A stretch of 64,000 nucleotides of DNA from a bacterium (GCA_016703265.1 JADJCK010000001.1:310001-374000), one strand, 5' to 3'; shown: positions 15,721 through 24,916, counted from the first letter of the stretch. The notes: a model not told the origin generated them from the letters alone. Made by a program: numbers and translations.

Positions 15721-16275
15721 TCAGTCTTCCGGCGCCAGCCACAGCGCCAGGGTGGCCTGGCCATAGCGCCGCAGTTCCCAGGCGTCGTCGGCCGGCAGCG
15801 GGGCCAGGTGTTCGGACCCCTGCTCCACGGCCAGGGCCCGGCAGCCGGGCCAGGCCGGTCGTGCCAGCAGGCGCTCCATGATATGCGCTCCGAGGGGTGT
15901 GCGATAGGGCGGGTCGGCCACGAGCAGCCAGGGTGACCCGTCGGCGGGGCTCCAGCGGTCCAGCCAGGCCAGGGCTTCACAGCGCTCCAGGGCGAAGCTG
16001 CCCTCGGTGGCGCCGCAGCGCGCGAGGTTCGCACCGGCCAGCGTCAGCGAGGTTTTCGCCTCGTCCACGAAGATCGCCCGCCCGGCGCCGCGGCTGAGCG
16101 CCTCGATGCCGAGCGCCCCGGTCCCGCAGCACAGGTCGACGAACACGGCGCCGGCCACCCGCGCACCGAGGATGCTGAACAGGGCCTCCTTGACGCGATC
16201 GGCCGTCGGGCGGATCGCGTCGCCCGGCGGCGGCAGCAGGCGACGGCCACGCCAGCGCCCGGCCACGACCCTCAT
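15721..16275 (-). CDS. rsmD: 16S rRNA (guanine(966)-N(2))-methyltransferase
   Basis: RsmD methylates G966 of 16S rRNA. The 184-residue protein starts MRVVAGRWRGRRLLPP, the usual start, and has IRPTADRVKEALFSIL, the SAM-binding VDLCCGTGALGIEAL and the catalytic DPPY (about residue 124). The ATG overlaps the aroK stop as ATGA, which fixes the start; the longer open frame upstream is antisense-like sequence inside aroK. Confidence 0.95.
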   Translation of the reverse strand: MRVVAGRWRGRRLLPPPGDAIRPTADRVKEALFSILGARVAGAVFVDLCCGTGALGIEALSRGAGRAIFVDEAKTSLTLAGANLARCGATEGSFALERCEALAWLDRWSPADGSPWLLVADPPYRTPLGAHIMERLLARPAWPGCRALAVEQGSEHLAPLPADDAWELRRYGQATLALWLAPED

Positions 16276-16808
16276 CGCCGCTGCTCCGCGGGACGGCGCG
16301 ACCAGACCAGGCTGCGCAGCATGGCGGTGCGCGCCAGCAGCGCCGGGTCCGCCACGGTGGCCGACAACCGGAAATCGGCAGCGGCGGCATAAAGTCGCCG
16401 GCGGCGGCGGAACAGTTCCTCCAGCCCGGCCCAGCCCAGTTTGTCCAGCAGGGGCCGCTCGCCGGGCGGGCAGGCCTTCAGGCGGGTGCGGTGGATCTCC
16501 CACGGGGCATCGAGCCAGATCACGACGCCGCGCTCACGCAGCAGTTCGGTGGCGGCCGGGGTCTCGACGAGGCCGCCACCGGTATCGACCACGAGGTTGC
16601 GGCCCGCGTCGAGGGCGGCCAGTTCGGCCAGTTCGCGGTCGCGGAAAGCGGCCTCGCCCTCGCGCGCGAAGATCTCGGCGATGGTGGCGCCTGCCCTGGC
16701 CGTGACCGCGGCATCCACATGCACGACCGGGCGGCCGGTAGCCGCCTGCAGCGCATCGGCCACGGTCGTCTTGCCGCTGGCCATGAATCCCACGAACGAT
16801 GTCCACAT
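16272..16808 (-). CDS. aroK: Shikimate kinase
   Basis: AroK phosphorylates shikimate in chorismate synthesis. The 178-residue protein has Walker A GFMASGKTT (residues 7-15), ATIAEIFAREGEAAFRDRE with the substrate-contacting acidic and Arg residues, TGGGLVE, and the lid segment ERPLL. The usual DxD near residue 32 reads HVD, so the second Asp, which contacts shikimate, is kept and the first is His. The ATG at 16808 has only a weak ribosome binding site. It overlaps rsmD by four bases and follows the pilQ terminator. Confidence 0.92.
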   Translation of the reverse strand: MWTSFVGFMASGKTTVADALQAATGRPVVHVDAAVTARAGATIAEIFAREGEAAFRDRELAELAALDAGRNLVVDTGGGLVETPAATELLRERGVVIWLDAPWEIHRTRLKACPPGERPLLDKLGWAGLEELFRRRRRLYAAAADFRLSATVADPALLARTAMLRSLVWSRRPAEQRR

Positions 16809-16868
16809 GGGAACAACCTACAACACGGGGACGCCGGTGCCAGCAGGAATGTCGGAGGGCAAAGCAAT

Positions 16869-16894
16869 AGCCCCCCGGCGCGGGCCGGGGGGCT
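16869..16894 (-). terminator. Terminator of the pilMNOPQ operon
   Basis: A perfect 11-base-pair stem (AGCCCCCCGGC with GCCGGGGGGCT) with a four-base loop lies 31 bases after the pilQ stop. On the minus strand it is followed by the moderately T-rich ATTGCTTTG. It is the most classical terminator in the window. Confidence 0.75.
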
Positions 16895-16924
16895 CTGTCC
16901 ACTGGCGCCGGGCGCCGGCGAAGC

Positions 16925-18277
16925 CTAGAAGCGGCTGATCTTCTGGGAAGGATTGATCTCCACGGCCGAGTCCGGGGTGATCACCTTCCGCTGCATATAC
17001 GTGTCGTCCACGATGCGCGGGGTCACGAAGATGACCAGTTCACGGTCGACCTTCGTGTCCGAGCTGTGGCGGAACAGGGCGCCGAGCACCGGCAGCGACT
17101 TGAGCACGGGCACGCCCGTCTCCAGCCGGCTGTCGATCTTGCGGATCAGGCCGGCGATGATCGCGGTGGCGCCGTTCTCGACCAGCACGCGGGTGTCCGA
17201 CTCGCTGGTGTTGATGATGACGCCGCCCTGGACCGTCGCCTGGCTGGACAGGTCGCTGACCTCGTTGTGGATGTCCAGCGTGATCCGGTTCTCGCTGTTG
17301 ATGTGCGGGGTCACGCGCAGCTGGATGCCGATCGTCGTCAGCTGCGTGATCGCGTTGCCGGCCTGGTCGGCCACGATCAGGGGGATCTTCTGGCCGACGA
17401 GGATCTTGGCCTCGCGGTTGTCGGTGGTCGTGATGACCGGGTTGCTGATGAGCTGGGCGCGGTTGTCGTTCTCCAGCGCCTGCACCTTGACCATCAGTTC
17501 GCCCCAGTCCTGAACGGTGCCGACCCGGAGGTCGCCGGACGGCGTCTGGAGCGGGTTGTCGATGGCCAGGCTTCCACCCAGGTTGTTGCCCGGGCTGAGG
17601 AAGTTGTTCAGCGACCAGTTCACGCCGAGCTCACGCGTGGCGCGCGAGTCCATGTCGACCAGGCGGGCATTGATCTCCACCTGCGGCGTGCGCGTGTCGA
17701 GCTGGCCGGCCATGTTGGTGATCAGGTTCACCCTGGTCTGCACGTCGTTGACCAGCAGGCTGTTGGTGCGCACGTCGACGTCGATGTTGCCGCGTTCGGT
17801 CAGCATCTTCTCGAGCGCGTCCTTGACCTCGGTCGCATTGGCGTACTTAAGCGTCACCATGCCCAGGTGCAGGGCCTCGAGGTCCTCCACCTGCTTGCGG
17901 GCACGCTGGCCCTCCAGCTTCTCCTGACGGAGAGCCTCGGCGGTGTCGATGCGGTAGATGCCCTCTTCCTCGAGGTAGTCGAAGGAGTGGGCGCGCAGGA
18001 TCACCTGGAGTGCCTCGATCCAGGGCACGTCCTCGAGCTTGACCGTGACCTTGCCCACGACCTTGGGCGAAGCCACGATGTTGGTGCCCGAGTATCCGGC
18101 CAGGGAGCGGAGCACGGTGCCGATCTCGGCATCCTGGACATCCAGGGAGATGAGCCGGGTCTTGTAGCCGGCATCCGGGGCCTGGGCGTTGGCGGCCGGG
18201 GCCAGCGCGGCGCCCGTACCCGCCAGCAGGCACAGGCCGAGGACCGCGCAGCGAGCGTTTCGGAACCAGCGGAACAT
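16925..18277 (-). CDS. pilQ: Type IV pilus secretin PilQ (short form)
   Basis: PilQ forms the outer-membrane channel through which the pilus passes. The 450-residue protein has a signal peptide (cleavage after ANA, about residue 31), an STN-type domain (about 45-110, ISLDVQDAEIGTVLRSLA), one N1-type secretin domain (about 145-210) and the secretin core with VEINARLVD and the C-terminal VPVLKSLPVLGALFRH. It lacks the AMIN domains of longer PilQ proteins. The GAGGAG ending the pilP coding region serves as its ribosome binding site. It ends the pilMNOPQ operon. Confidence 0.95.
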   Translation of the reverse strand: MFRWFRNARCAVLGLCLLAGTGAALAPAANAQAPDAGYKTRLISLDVQDAEIGTVLRSLAGYSGTNIVASPKVVGKVTVKLEDVPWIEALQVILRAHSFDYLEEEGIYRIDTAEALRQEKLEGQRARKQVEDLEALHLGMVTLKYANATEVKDALEKMLTERGNIDVDVRTNSLLVNDVQTRVNLITNMAGQLDTRTPQVEINARLVDMDSRATRELGVNWSLNNFLSPGNNLGGSLAIDNPLQTPSGDLRVGTVQDWGELMVKVQALENDNRAQLISNPVITTTDNREAKILVGQKIPLIVADQAGNAITQLTTIGIQLRVTPHINSENRITLDIHNEVSDLSSQATVQGGVIINTSESDTRVLVENGATAIIAGLIRKIDSRLETGVPVLKSLPVLGALFRHSSDTKVDRELVIFVTPRIVDDTYMQRKVITPDSAVEINPSQKISRF

Positions 18278-18280
18278 CTC

Positions 18281-18847
18281 TTACTCCTCCAGGTTATCCA
18301 GCTTGAGGACCACGTTGCTCGTGATCCCGTACAGAGTGACCTGCGCGGTGAGCGAATTCTTGCGGATGCTGACGACGCGGCCGTTGCGGACCTGGTCGCC
18401 CACGCGCAGGATGTAACCGAATCCTTCGCCGTCCTCGACCAGGGCGAAGCGATCGTCCTGGCCCCACATCACGCCAACCAGGCTGGCGCTGTTGACATCC
18501 ACCAGTTCGGCGGCGCCGGTCTGCTGGAATTCACCGTTCACCAGCGTGGCGAACGGGTCTCCCTTGCCGTACGACTGGTAGAAGTACTCGTTGGCACGGA
18601 TCGCATTGATCCGGTCCGCGGAGATCTGGGAAGGCGACAGCGAGGCATCGGCCGGAGCCGCGTCGGCGGCCTCGGCGTTCGTCCCCGGGTCGGCCGCCTC
18701 GGCGGGCTGGGACGTCGCTGCCGCAGCAGCGGTCGCCACAGCGGGCGCCTCTTCGTCGGCCGCGACCACCGGCAGCGCGCCCAGGAGCAGCGTCAGTGCC
18801 AGCAGCGCCGGGACCAGGCCCGGCCGTGCCTTAAGGACCGTCTTCAT
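18281..18847 (-). CDS. pilP: Type IV pilus assembly protein PilP
   Basis: PilP links the PilN/PilO inner-membrane complex to PilQ. The 188-residue protein has a signal peptide (ALLALTLLLGALPVVAA), an Ala-rich linker to about residue 75 and a C-terminal beta domain with LVGVMWGQDDRFALVEDGEG and GYILRVGDQVRNG, matching the PilP core. Unlike many PilP proteins it has no lipobox cysteine, so it may be a soluble periplasmic or uncleaved anchored form. The ATG overlaps the pilO stop as TGATG. Confidence 0.88.
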   Translation of the reverse strand: MKTVLKARPGLVPALLALTLLLGALPVVAADEEAPAVATAAAAATSQPAEAADPGTNAEAADAAPADASLSPSQISADRINAIRANEYFYQSYGKGDPFATLVNGEFQQTGAAELVDVNSASLVGVMWGQDDRFALVEDGEGFGYILRVGDQVRNGRVVSIRKNSLTAQVTLYGITSNVVLKLDNLEE

Positions 18848-19599
18848 CAGCGCCCTCCCTGGTTGTCGTTGCCGGCCGGGGCGCCTGCCGCGGAAGCCTT
18901 GGCGGTACCACCGGACTGGCCGGCCTTGGCCGGGGCTGCCTTGCCGTCCGCAGCCTTCGCCTGGGCGGCGTTGGCCTGCAGCGGGCGCGACGTCGCAGCG
19001 TCGGTCGCCGCGGGTTGCGCGTTGGCGGCGCCCTGCGTGTATGCCGTCAGCAGCATGTCGGTGCGGACCGTCCAGGCGACGTCCTTCTGGTTGCTGTCGA
19101 CACCCTGCATCTTGAGCTTGGACACGTTCACGATCCGGTTCAGGTTCGCCAGGCGGCTCAGGAAGACACCGGTCTGGTGGTAGCCGCCACTGATGCGGAC
19201 CTCGACCGGGTTGTCCGAGTAGAAGCCCTGGTTGGCGACCGCGCCCGGCTTGAAGATCTCGAACTCGACGCCCGACTGCTGCCCGGCCGCTGTGACCTTG
19301 CGCAACAGGTCCGGCATCTCGTTCTCGTCCGGAAGCAGCGTGGCCGCGACCTTCCACTGGTCGTGCAGGATGGCGTACTCCTGCTCGACACGCTCGAGGT
19401 TGCGGACCAGCAGGCGCGCCCGTTCCAGCTCGGCCGACAGCTTCTGGTGCCTGTCGTCGAGTTCCTTGATCGTCTGCGACCGCGAGGCGTACGTGAACGG
19501 ATAGGAGGTGGACAGGAAGTACATGGGCACAACCGTCGCGACCACCAGCACCGTCAACGCCCAGCGGATGAGATTGGGGTTCTTGACGTCAATCTTCAT
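18847..19599 (-). CDS. pilO: Type IV pilus assembly protein PilO
   Basis: PilO is a bitopic inner-membrane protein pairing with PilN. The 250-residue protein has one transmembrane helix near residues 12-30, a coiled coil (about 38-80), then the ferredoxin-like domain with LPDENEMPDLLRKVTAAGQ and SGGYHQTGVFLSRLANL. A long Ala/Gly/Lys-rich tail (about residues 185-250) is not typical and is probably disordered. It sits 11 bases after pilN. Confidence 0.9.
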   Translation of the reverse strand: MKIDVKNPNLIRWALTVLVVATVVPMYFLSTSYPFTYASRSQTIKELDDRHQKLSAELERARLLVRNLERVEQEYAILHDQWKVAATLLPDENEMPDLLRKVTAAGQQSGVEFEIFKPGAVANQGFYSDNPVEVRISGGYHQTGVFLSRLANLNRIVNVSKLKMQGVDSNQKDVAWTVRTDMLLTAYTQGAANAQPAATDAATSRPLQANAAQAKAADGKAAPAKAGQSGGTAKASAAGAPAGNDNQGGR

Positions 19600-19610
19600 G
19601 GTGGTCCTTC

Positions 19611-20189
19611 CTACCCTTCGAACGGCGCCGGCGCGGCGTTGCGCACGGCTTTGGCCTGGGCCTTGAACTTCACGACCCGAACCTTGTCGATCTCGCCCTT
19701 CTCGGCGAGCAGCAGGTTGATCGAGGCGAAATACGGGCTCTCGGTCACGTTCTGGAGGAAGTCGCTGACCAGGAAGTTCGAGAAGGTCACGCCTTCCACG
19801 TTGTACTGGTCACCGCCCACATCCTCGAACTTCGTCAACCACATGTGCTCGGGCAGGCTGCGGTTGAGCTCGTCCATCAGGTGCACGCGGAAGTAGCGAT
19901 CCGCGTCCAGGCGCGTGATGACGTCCAGGCGGTCGTTGAGGTCCTTCCGCTGCTGGTTCAGGCGCTGGATCTTCGCGATCTCGGGCGCCAGCTGGCGGGT
20001 CTCGGCTTCCTCGGCCGCGATCACCGTCTGCAGCGCGGTGACCTGCTGGGACTGGTAGAAGTACGCCCCGCCCACGCCGCCGAAGGCCAGCAGCAACAGC
20101 GCCAGCGGCGCCATGGCACCCAGCTGGGGCATCGCCAGGCGAGCCTTCGCGGGCTGTTCGTCACGGGGTAGCAGGTTGATCCTGATCAT
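19611..20189 (-). CDS. pilN: Type IV pilus assembly protein PilN
   Basis: The 192-residue protein starts MIRINLLPRDEQ, close to the INLLP motif by which PilN docks onto cytoplasmic PilM. One transmembrane helix follows (about residues 27-46), then a coiled coil and a ferredoxin-like domain. The ATG overlaps the pilM stop as ATGA. With PilO and PilP it forms the alignment subcomplex. Confidence 0.92.
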   Translation of the reverse strand: MIRINLLPRDEQPAKARLAMPQLGAMAPLALLLLAFGGVGGAYFYQSQQVTALQTVIAAEEAETRQLAPEIAKIQRLNQQRKDLNDRLDVITRLDADRYFRVHLMDELNRSLPEHMWLTKFEDVGGDQYNVEGVTFSNFLVSDFLQNVTESPYFASINLLLAEKGEIDKVRVVKFKAQAKAVRNAAPAPFEG

Positions 20190-21346
20190 GCCTCCACCGC
20201 CTCTCTCAGCGCGAGGCCCACACAGACCGTCAGCAGCGGGCTGAGGTCGGCGGGATCCGTCTCGCCGAACAGGTCCGATGCATAGTCCAGGTTGCCCAGC
20301 GGGTCGGCGATCTCCGCCGGCACGCCGTAGCTCTCGGCCAGGTAGTCCTTCAGGCCGGGCAGGTGCGCCCCGCCCCCGCTCAGGACGATGCGGTCGATGC
20401 CGTCGGCTTCGCCCGCGGTCTTGAGGTAGGACAGACTGGGCTCGAGGCCCTGGTAGATCTCGCCGCCGACCGAGCGCACGATGTCGCCGATCAGCTGCAT
20501 GTCCGCTTCGTCGGTGTGACCGCGCGCGACGCGGGAAGCCGTGTCGTAGGTCAACCCGAGCTGCTTCTGGAATTCCTCGATGAAGTGGGCCGTCCCGATC
20601 GGCAGGTCGCGCGTGAAGTACGGCACGCCGTCGCGCACGATGTGCACGTTCGTCACGCCGCCACCGACGTCGAGCAGGGCCACGAACTCGCCGGCGCCCC
20701 GCGGCGTGGCGGGTGCGGCCTCGGGCTGGTCGTCGTCGAAAGGCGCCAGGCCGTCGACGGCGTCAGCGTCACGAGGCGCCGACACCGTCGCCGGCGTCTC
20801 GCCCCGCAGCTTCTCCCACGCGTTCTGGTTCGCGAACGAGGCGACGTCGATCACCAGGGGCGTGAACCCGGCGTCGCGGATCAGCTCCGCGTGCGACTGG
20901 CTCATGTCCTTCTTGGCGGCGACGAGGAGCAGTTCCATCTGGCCGGCACCGATGTCCGGCTGCAGGATCTGGAAATCGAGCGTGATGTCGTCGATGTCGA
21001 ACGGGACGTGCTGCTCGGCCTCCCAGTAGATGGCCTCGCGCGCGTCCGCCTCGCTCATCTTGTCCATCACGATCTTCTTGACGATGACCGCGCGACCGGC
21101 GACGGCGCTGGCCACCGGTTCGTTGGGCAAGTCCGCGTTCTGGGCGGCTTCGCGGATCGTCTGGATGACGAGTTCACGGTCCATGATCTCGCCGTCGACG
21201 ATGGCCTCGGGCGGGAGGTCCGCCATGCCGAAGTGCGTGACCTGCGGCCGCTCGCCGCTGAGGTCCAGCCTCAGGCACTTGACGACATGGGAACCGATGT
21301 CCATGCCGATGAGTGTCCTACGCTTCCGTTTCAGGAATCCGAACAT
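20186..21346 (-). CDS. pilM: Type IV pilus assembly protein PilM
   Basis: PilM is an actin-like cytoplasmic ATP-binding protein of the pilus base. The 386-residue protein starts MFGFLKRKRRTLIGMDIGSH, carries the phosphate-binding MDIGSHVVK and LLDVGGGVTNVHI and the adenosine motif IVLSGGGAHLPGL. An Asp/Pro-rich insert of about 30 residues lies near residue 190. The ATG at 21346 fits the family start; the longer open frame upstream is spurious. It is the first gene of pilMNOPQ, with a sigma-54 promoter 73 bases upstream. Confidence 0.94.
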   Translation of the reverse strand: MFGFLKRKRRTLIGMDIGSHVVKCLRLDLSGERPQVTHFGMADLPPEAIVDGEIMDRELVIQTIREAAQNADLPNEPVASAVAGRAVIVKKIVMDKMSEADAREAIYWEAEQHVPFDIDDITLDFQILQPDIGAGQMELLLVAAKKDMSQSHAELIRDAGFTPLVIDVASFANQNAWEKLRGETPATVSAPRDADAVDGLAPFDDDQPEAAPATPRGAGEFVALLDVGGGVTNVHIVRDGVPYFTRDLPIGTAHFIEEFQKQLGLTYDTASRVARGHTDEADMQLIGDIVRSVGGEIYQGLEPSLSYLKTAGEADGIDRIVLSGGGAHLPGLKDYLAESYGVPAEIADPLGNLDYASDLFGETDPADLSPLLTVCVGLALREAVEA

Positions 21347-21418
21347 GTCAAGCCTGCCTTGCTGTTCGAGCTTCGGTGTTGGCGGCGTCCGCTGGACCCG
21401 GACGGTCCCGGGGCGATC

Positions 21419-21434
21419 CGCAACATGCGTGCCA
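21419..21434 (-). promoter_or_regulatory. Sigma-54 promoter of pilMNOPQ
   Basis: The minus strand reads TGGCACGCATGTTGCG, matching the sigma-54 consensus TGGCACG-N4-TTGC with the invariant GG (21433-21432) and GC (21421-21420) exactly 12 bases apart. Transcription would start near 21409, about 62 bases before the pilM ATG. It lies in the 224-base spacer after pilD, which is otherwise non-coding. Confidence 0.8.
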
Positions 21435-21513
21435 CAAGTGGATTCGGCGGGGTTTCGTCCGGCTTGAGTCCGATTTCCCCGCCTGCCGTGAAGACCGCGC
21501 CCCCTCGGCGCCC

Positions 21514-21538
21514 GGCCTGCACCCGTTCCGGGCAGGCC
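21514..21538 (-). terminator. Hairpin after pilD
   Basis: GGCCTGC pairs with GCAGGCC, extended inward by CCG with CGG around a short loop. The structure lies 33-57 bases after the pilD stop and upstream of the pilM promoter. No U-tract follows. Confidence 0.45.
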
Positions 21539-21570
21539 GCCGTTTCGCGCCGCCCGGCAGAATCTGCCGA

Positions 21571-22350
21571 TCAGCCGGCCAGGCCCAGGTACCACCCCGC
21601 GATGGGCCTCCCGAACAGCAGCACCACGGCCGCTGCGGCTGCCAGGAACGTGCCGAACGGCAGTTTGGCGCCCGCCTGCAGGTGTCCGCGGGTACTGGCC
21701 AGAGCGTAGACGGTGCCCAGCACCGCGCCTCCGAACAGCGTCCCGAGCACTCCCCACGGTCCCAGGAACGCCCCCACCATGCCCATGAGCATGACGTCGC
21801 CGCCCCCCATGCCGATGACGCCGCGGACCAGCCGGTAGCCCCACGACACGGCAAGGATGCTGCCGGCGCCGACGGCCGCTCCGAGGAACGCCGCAGCCGG
21901 ATCGCGCCCGTCGAGGAACGAACCGCCCAGCCCGATCACGATGCCGGCGATGGTCAACGTGTGCGGGATGATCATGTGTTCCCAGTCGATCAATGCAATA
22001 TCCAGCAGCAGGAGCAGCAGCAGGGATGCAGAAAGCCCCGCGAAGGTGAATCCGAAGCGCCAGACCCCGATGAGGGCGCAGGCGGCGCCGGCCAGTTCCA
22101 CCAGCACGTAGCGCGAGGCGATCGGGGCCGCGCACCCGCGGCAGCGCGCGCGCAGCAACAGCCAGCTGAGCACGGGGATGTTCTCGTGCCAGGCGATGGC
22201 ACGGCCGCACGACGGGCACGCCGACCGCGGCCGCACGACGCTGAGGTTGCGCGGCAACCGGTGGATCAGCACGTTGGAGAAGCTGCCGAAGCACGCGCCC
22301 AGAAGGGCGGTGAAGGCGTAGAGAAATCCGGGTTCGTAAGGCAGCGCCAT
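21571..22350 (-). CDS. pilD: Prepilin peptidase PilD
   Basis: PilD is the membrane aspartic protease that removes prepilin leaders and N-methylates the new terminus. The 259-residue protein has the N-terminal GACFGSFSNVLIHRLP, two cysteine pairs (CPSC and CRGC, about residues 45-72) usual in bifunctional members, and both catalytic Asp regions: ALIDWEHMIIPH and GMGGGDVML. Multiple hydrophobic segments span the rest. It follows the TPR gene by three bases. Confidence 0.95.
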   Translation of the reverse strand: MALPYEPGFLYAFTALLGACFGSFSNVLIHRLPRNLSVVRPRSACPSCGRAIAWHENIPVLSWLLLRARCRGCAAPIASRYVLVELAGAACALIGVWRFGFTFAGLSASLLLLLLLDIALIDWEHMIIPHTLTIAGIVIGLGGSFLDGRDPAAAFLGAAVGAGSILAVSWGYRLVRGVIGMGGGDVMLMGMVGAFLGPWGVLGTLFGGAVLGTVYALASTRGHLQAGAKLPFGTFLAAAAAVVLLFGRPIAGWYLGLAG

Positions 22351-22353
22351 CTC

Positions 22354-23067
22354 CTACAACTCCGGGATCGGGCCGATGAAGTCGGGGCCGTAGAGCTTCT
22401 GGATCGTCATCTTCCGCTCCAGCTTCTCCACCATCTTCTCGGCCAGTTCGCGCATCTGGGGACTCTCGGTGGAGGCGGCCATCTCCTTCCAGAGTTCGAG
22501 CGAGACGCGGTCGTCGCCGGCGCGGTAGCGCGCGAAGGCCGCAAAGCGCGCCTCCGTCTCGCCACCGTCCGGGCAGCGCGCGGCCGCCTCGAACCAGGTG
22601 GCGGAACGCCGGTAGTCCTGGAAGAAGACGTAGTACGTGAAGCCGACCTGGAAATGCAGCTTCGCCGATTCCGGATTTGCCAGGATGCCGCGCTTGAGGA
22701 GGTCGATCGACTTCTCGAAGTCGCCGAGTTCCGACCAGGCGACCAGCGAGGCGAAGTGGTAGGCCTCGACGAAGCGCGGGTCCAGGCGGGTGATCGCGTC
22801 GACGAGCAGGTCGAAGTACCGCAGGTCGTGGTTCCCCTTGGCGTAGGAGCCGAAGTACTGCACGAAGCGGAACCACAGGTAGTCCGCGGCCACCTCGCGG
22901 AAACCGACCGACGACTCGACAAGTGCACGCCCCGACGGGAAGTACAGGCGATCCTGGCGGGCTGCCCGCCGGCTCTCGGCATCCAGCGCACCGAGCGTGA
23001 CGGACAGCACCGCCACCAGTGCCACGCAGGCGGCCCAGCGGGCCAGGGTACTGCGGGCGCCGCTCAA
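22354..23067 (-). CDS. Membrane-anchored TPR-like protein in the pilus locus
   Basis: The 237-residue protein has one N-terminal membrane segment (WAACVALVAVLSVTLGALDA) and a body of helical repeats resembling TPRs (AYHFASLVAWSELGDFEKSIDLLKRG, then FQVGFTYYVFFQDYRRSA). A TTG start at 23067 overlaps the permease stop as TTGA and has GGAG eight bases upstream; the longer open frame lies inside the permease gene. It occupies a place near that of M. xanthus pilG, but I cannot claim homology. Its position between PilI- and PilD-like genes suggests a role in pilus assembly. Confidence 0.72.
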   Translation of the reverse strand: MSGARSTLARWAACVALVAVLSVTLGALDAESRRAARQDRLYFPSGRALVESSVGFREVAADYLWFRFVQYFGSYAKGNHDLRYFDLLVDAITRLDPRFVEAYHFASLVAWSELGDFEKSIDLLKRGILANPESAKLHFQVGFTYYVFFQDYRRSATWFEAAARCPDGGETEARFAAFARYRAGDDRVSLELWKEMAASTESPQMRELAEKMVEKLERKMTIQKLYGPDFIGPIPEL

Positions 23068-23840
23068 CCGCGCAGCTCCCGGCGTGAGAAGACCGCTCCC
23101 GACAACAGGAGCAGGAGGGCCACCCAGCAGACGCCGTACAGCGTCGCGAGCAGGATATGGGCGGCGCTCACCGGGTCGCCGTGGACCACGGCGCCGCGCA
23201 CGTTGAACACCTCGAGGTTGGGCATCAGGTAGTAGACGACCGTGCTGACCGTGCCGGTGAAGGCGCTCTGCTGCAGGTTTCCGAAATCGCGGATCGACTG
23301 GCTGAGGTGGCCGGCCACGAAGACGCCGAGCGTGAAGACGGCGGCCAGCACCGGCGACACGCACGTCGAGAAGAAGACGACCACGGCCGTGATCACCGAC
23401 AGCTCCAGGAACGTCAGGTAGAAGGCGGACACGAACCGCAGCGAGAACGCGCCCGGCGACATCAGCAGCATCAGCAGGAACATGACGCCCATGACCGCGA
23501 GCATCACCGCCATCGTCAGGCTGAGGCCGAGGTACTTGCCGAGCAGGTATTCGCGGCGACCGACCGGCTTGGAGAGGATCGTGGTGATGGTGCCCTTGTC
23601 GAGTTCCTTGCGAACCATGCCGCTGCCGACGAAGACGACAACCAGCAGCCCGAGCAGCACCATCGAGGCCAGCCCCACGTCGCTGACGATCTTCCCCTGG
23701 GCGCCGATGGTGAGCGGCGACAGCACGGTCGTGCTCGCCAGCATCAGGAAGCCGAACACGGCCACCAGGTAGAAGACGCGGTCGCGAACGGTTTCGCGAA
23801 ATGTCCCCCGGGCCAGGGCCGTGACGTGTCGACGGGTCAT
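23064..23840 (-). CDS. ABC transporter permease of the pilus locus (PilI-like)
   Basis: The 258-residue ABC-2 permease has six hydrophobic segments. Between the second and third lies the coupling motif VRKELDKGTITTILSKPVGRREYLLGKYLG, typical of ABC-2 proteins. It overlaps the ATPase gene upstream by ATGA. In M. xanthus an ABC pair, pilH and pilI, sits at this place in the pil cluster and is needed for pilus assembly; the equivalence here rests on synteny. Confidence 0.82.
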   Translation of the reverse strand: MTRRHVTALARGTFRETVRDRVFYLVAVFGFLMLASTTVLSPLTIGAQGKIVSDVGLASMVLLGLLVVVFVGSGMVRKELDKGTITTILSKPVGRREYLLGKYLGLSLTMAVMLAVMGVMFLLMLLMSPGAFSLRFVSAFYLTFLELSVITAVVVFFSTCVSPVLAAVFTLGVFVAGHLSQSIRDFGNLQQSAFTGTVSTVVYYLMPNLEVFNVRGAVVHGDPVSAAHILLATLYGVCWVALLLLLSGAVFSRRELRG

Positions 23841-24889
23841 GCGTCGCTCCCTCGTGCGTGTGTCCTCAGGAAGAGCTCCTCGAGCCCGGAACGCTGCGAC
23901 TCGACCGCCACCACGGGCAGACCCGACTGGTGGCAGGCATCCAGGAGTTCGCGCAGCTGGCCGGCGTCGCCCGCCACCAGGTCGGCCGCCAGCGGCGCGG
24001 ATTCCGGCGAAGTGAATGCCGCCAGCGACCAGTCGGGAAGTCCCGCGGAGCGCGCCTGCGCCACGCTCGCCGCGGCGCGCACGCGGTAGGTGCAGGCGTC
24101 GGCCAGGTTGCCGAGCCTCTCGTTCAGGACGAGGCGGCCTTCGCACAGGATGCCCACGGCATCGGCCAGCTGCTCGACGTCGGGAACGATGTGGCTGGAC
24201 AGCAGGATCGTCCGGCCCTGCCGCTTGAGGTCCTGCAGCAGCGTGCGCACTTCGCGGCGACCCATGGGATCGAGGCCGGACATGGGCTCGTCGAGGATCA
24301 GCAGCTCGGGGTCGCCCAGGAGCGCCTGGGCCAGGCCCAGCCGCTGCAGCATGCCCTTGGAGTACTTGTTGAGACGGCGGCCCGCATCCGGCAGCATGTC
24401 CACCTGGCGCAGGATCTGGTCGATGCGGTCGCGGCGCTCGCGGCGCGGCACGTCGAGCAGGTCGGCGTAGAACTCGAGCAGTTCGCGGCCGGTCAGGTAG
24501 TCGAAGAAGTACGGCCGCTCAGGCAGGTAGCCGACGCGGGCCCGGGCCTGGCGATCGCGGTGCGGGTGCCCCAGCAGCGAAACCTCGCCGCGGTCGGGAC
24601 GGACCAGGTCCAGCAGGCAGCCGATGGTGGTCGTCTTGCCGGCGCCGTTGTGCCCCAGCAGGGCGAAGACCTCGCCGCGGCCGACGGTGAACGACACGCC
24701 CTCGATGCCGCGCAGCCGGCGGCGCGCAAAGCCGGAGCGGAAGGTCTTGCAGAGGTCGACCACCCGCAGGGCCGGTCCGGCGTCCACGCACCCGTCGGCA
24801 CGCGAGTCCACGGTCCCGGCCGGCGCCGACAGGACACCGATGGCCCCTGCGGCGGGCGGCACGTTTTCGACCAGCACTTGACGGGACAT
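23837..24889 (-). CDS. ABC transporter ATPase of the pilus locus (PilH-like)
   Basis: The 350-residue ATPase has Walker A GHNGAGKTTT, the signature YSKGMLQRLGL, Walker B LLILDEPMSG and the H-loop SSHIVPDVE. About 50 poorly conserved residues precede the ATPase domain and about 90 follow it. The ATG at 24889 has GGAGG six bases upstream; a GTG farther up would extend into the leader. A sigma-54 promoter lies about 80 bases upstream, so it should lead the unit ATPase, permease, TPR protein, pilD. Confidence 0.87.
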   Translation of the reverse strand: MSRQVLVENVPPAAGAIGVLSAPAGTVDSRADGCVDAGPALRVVDLCKTFRSGFARRRLRGIEGVSFTVGRGEVFALLGHNGAGKTTTIGCLLDLVRPDRGEVSLLGHPHRDRQARARVGYLPERPYFFDYLTGRELLEFYADLLDVPRRERRDRIDQILRQVDMLPDAGRRLNKYSKGMLQRLGLAQALLGDPELLILDEPMSGLDPMGRREVRTLLQDLKRQGRTILLSSHIVPDVEQLADAVGILCEGRLVLNERLGNLADACTYRVRAAASVAQARSAGLPDWSLAAFTSPESAPLAADLVAGDAGQLRELLDACHQSGLPVVAVESQRSGLEELFLRTHARGSDA

Positions 24890-24916
24890 TGCCCACCTCC
24901 GGAGTCGCGAGGCCGC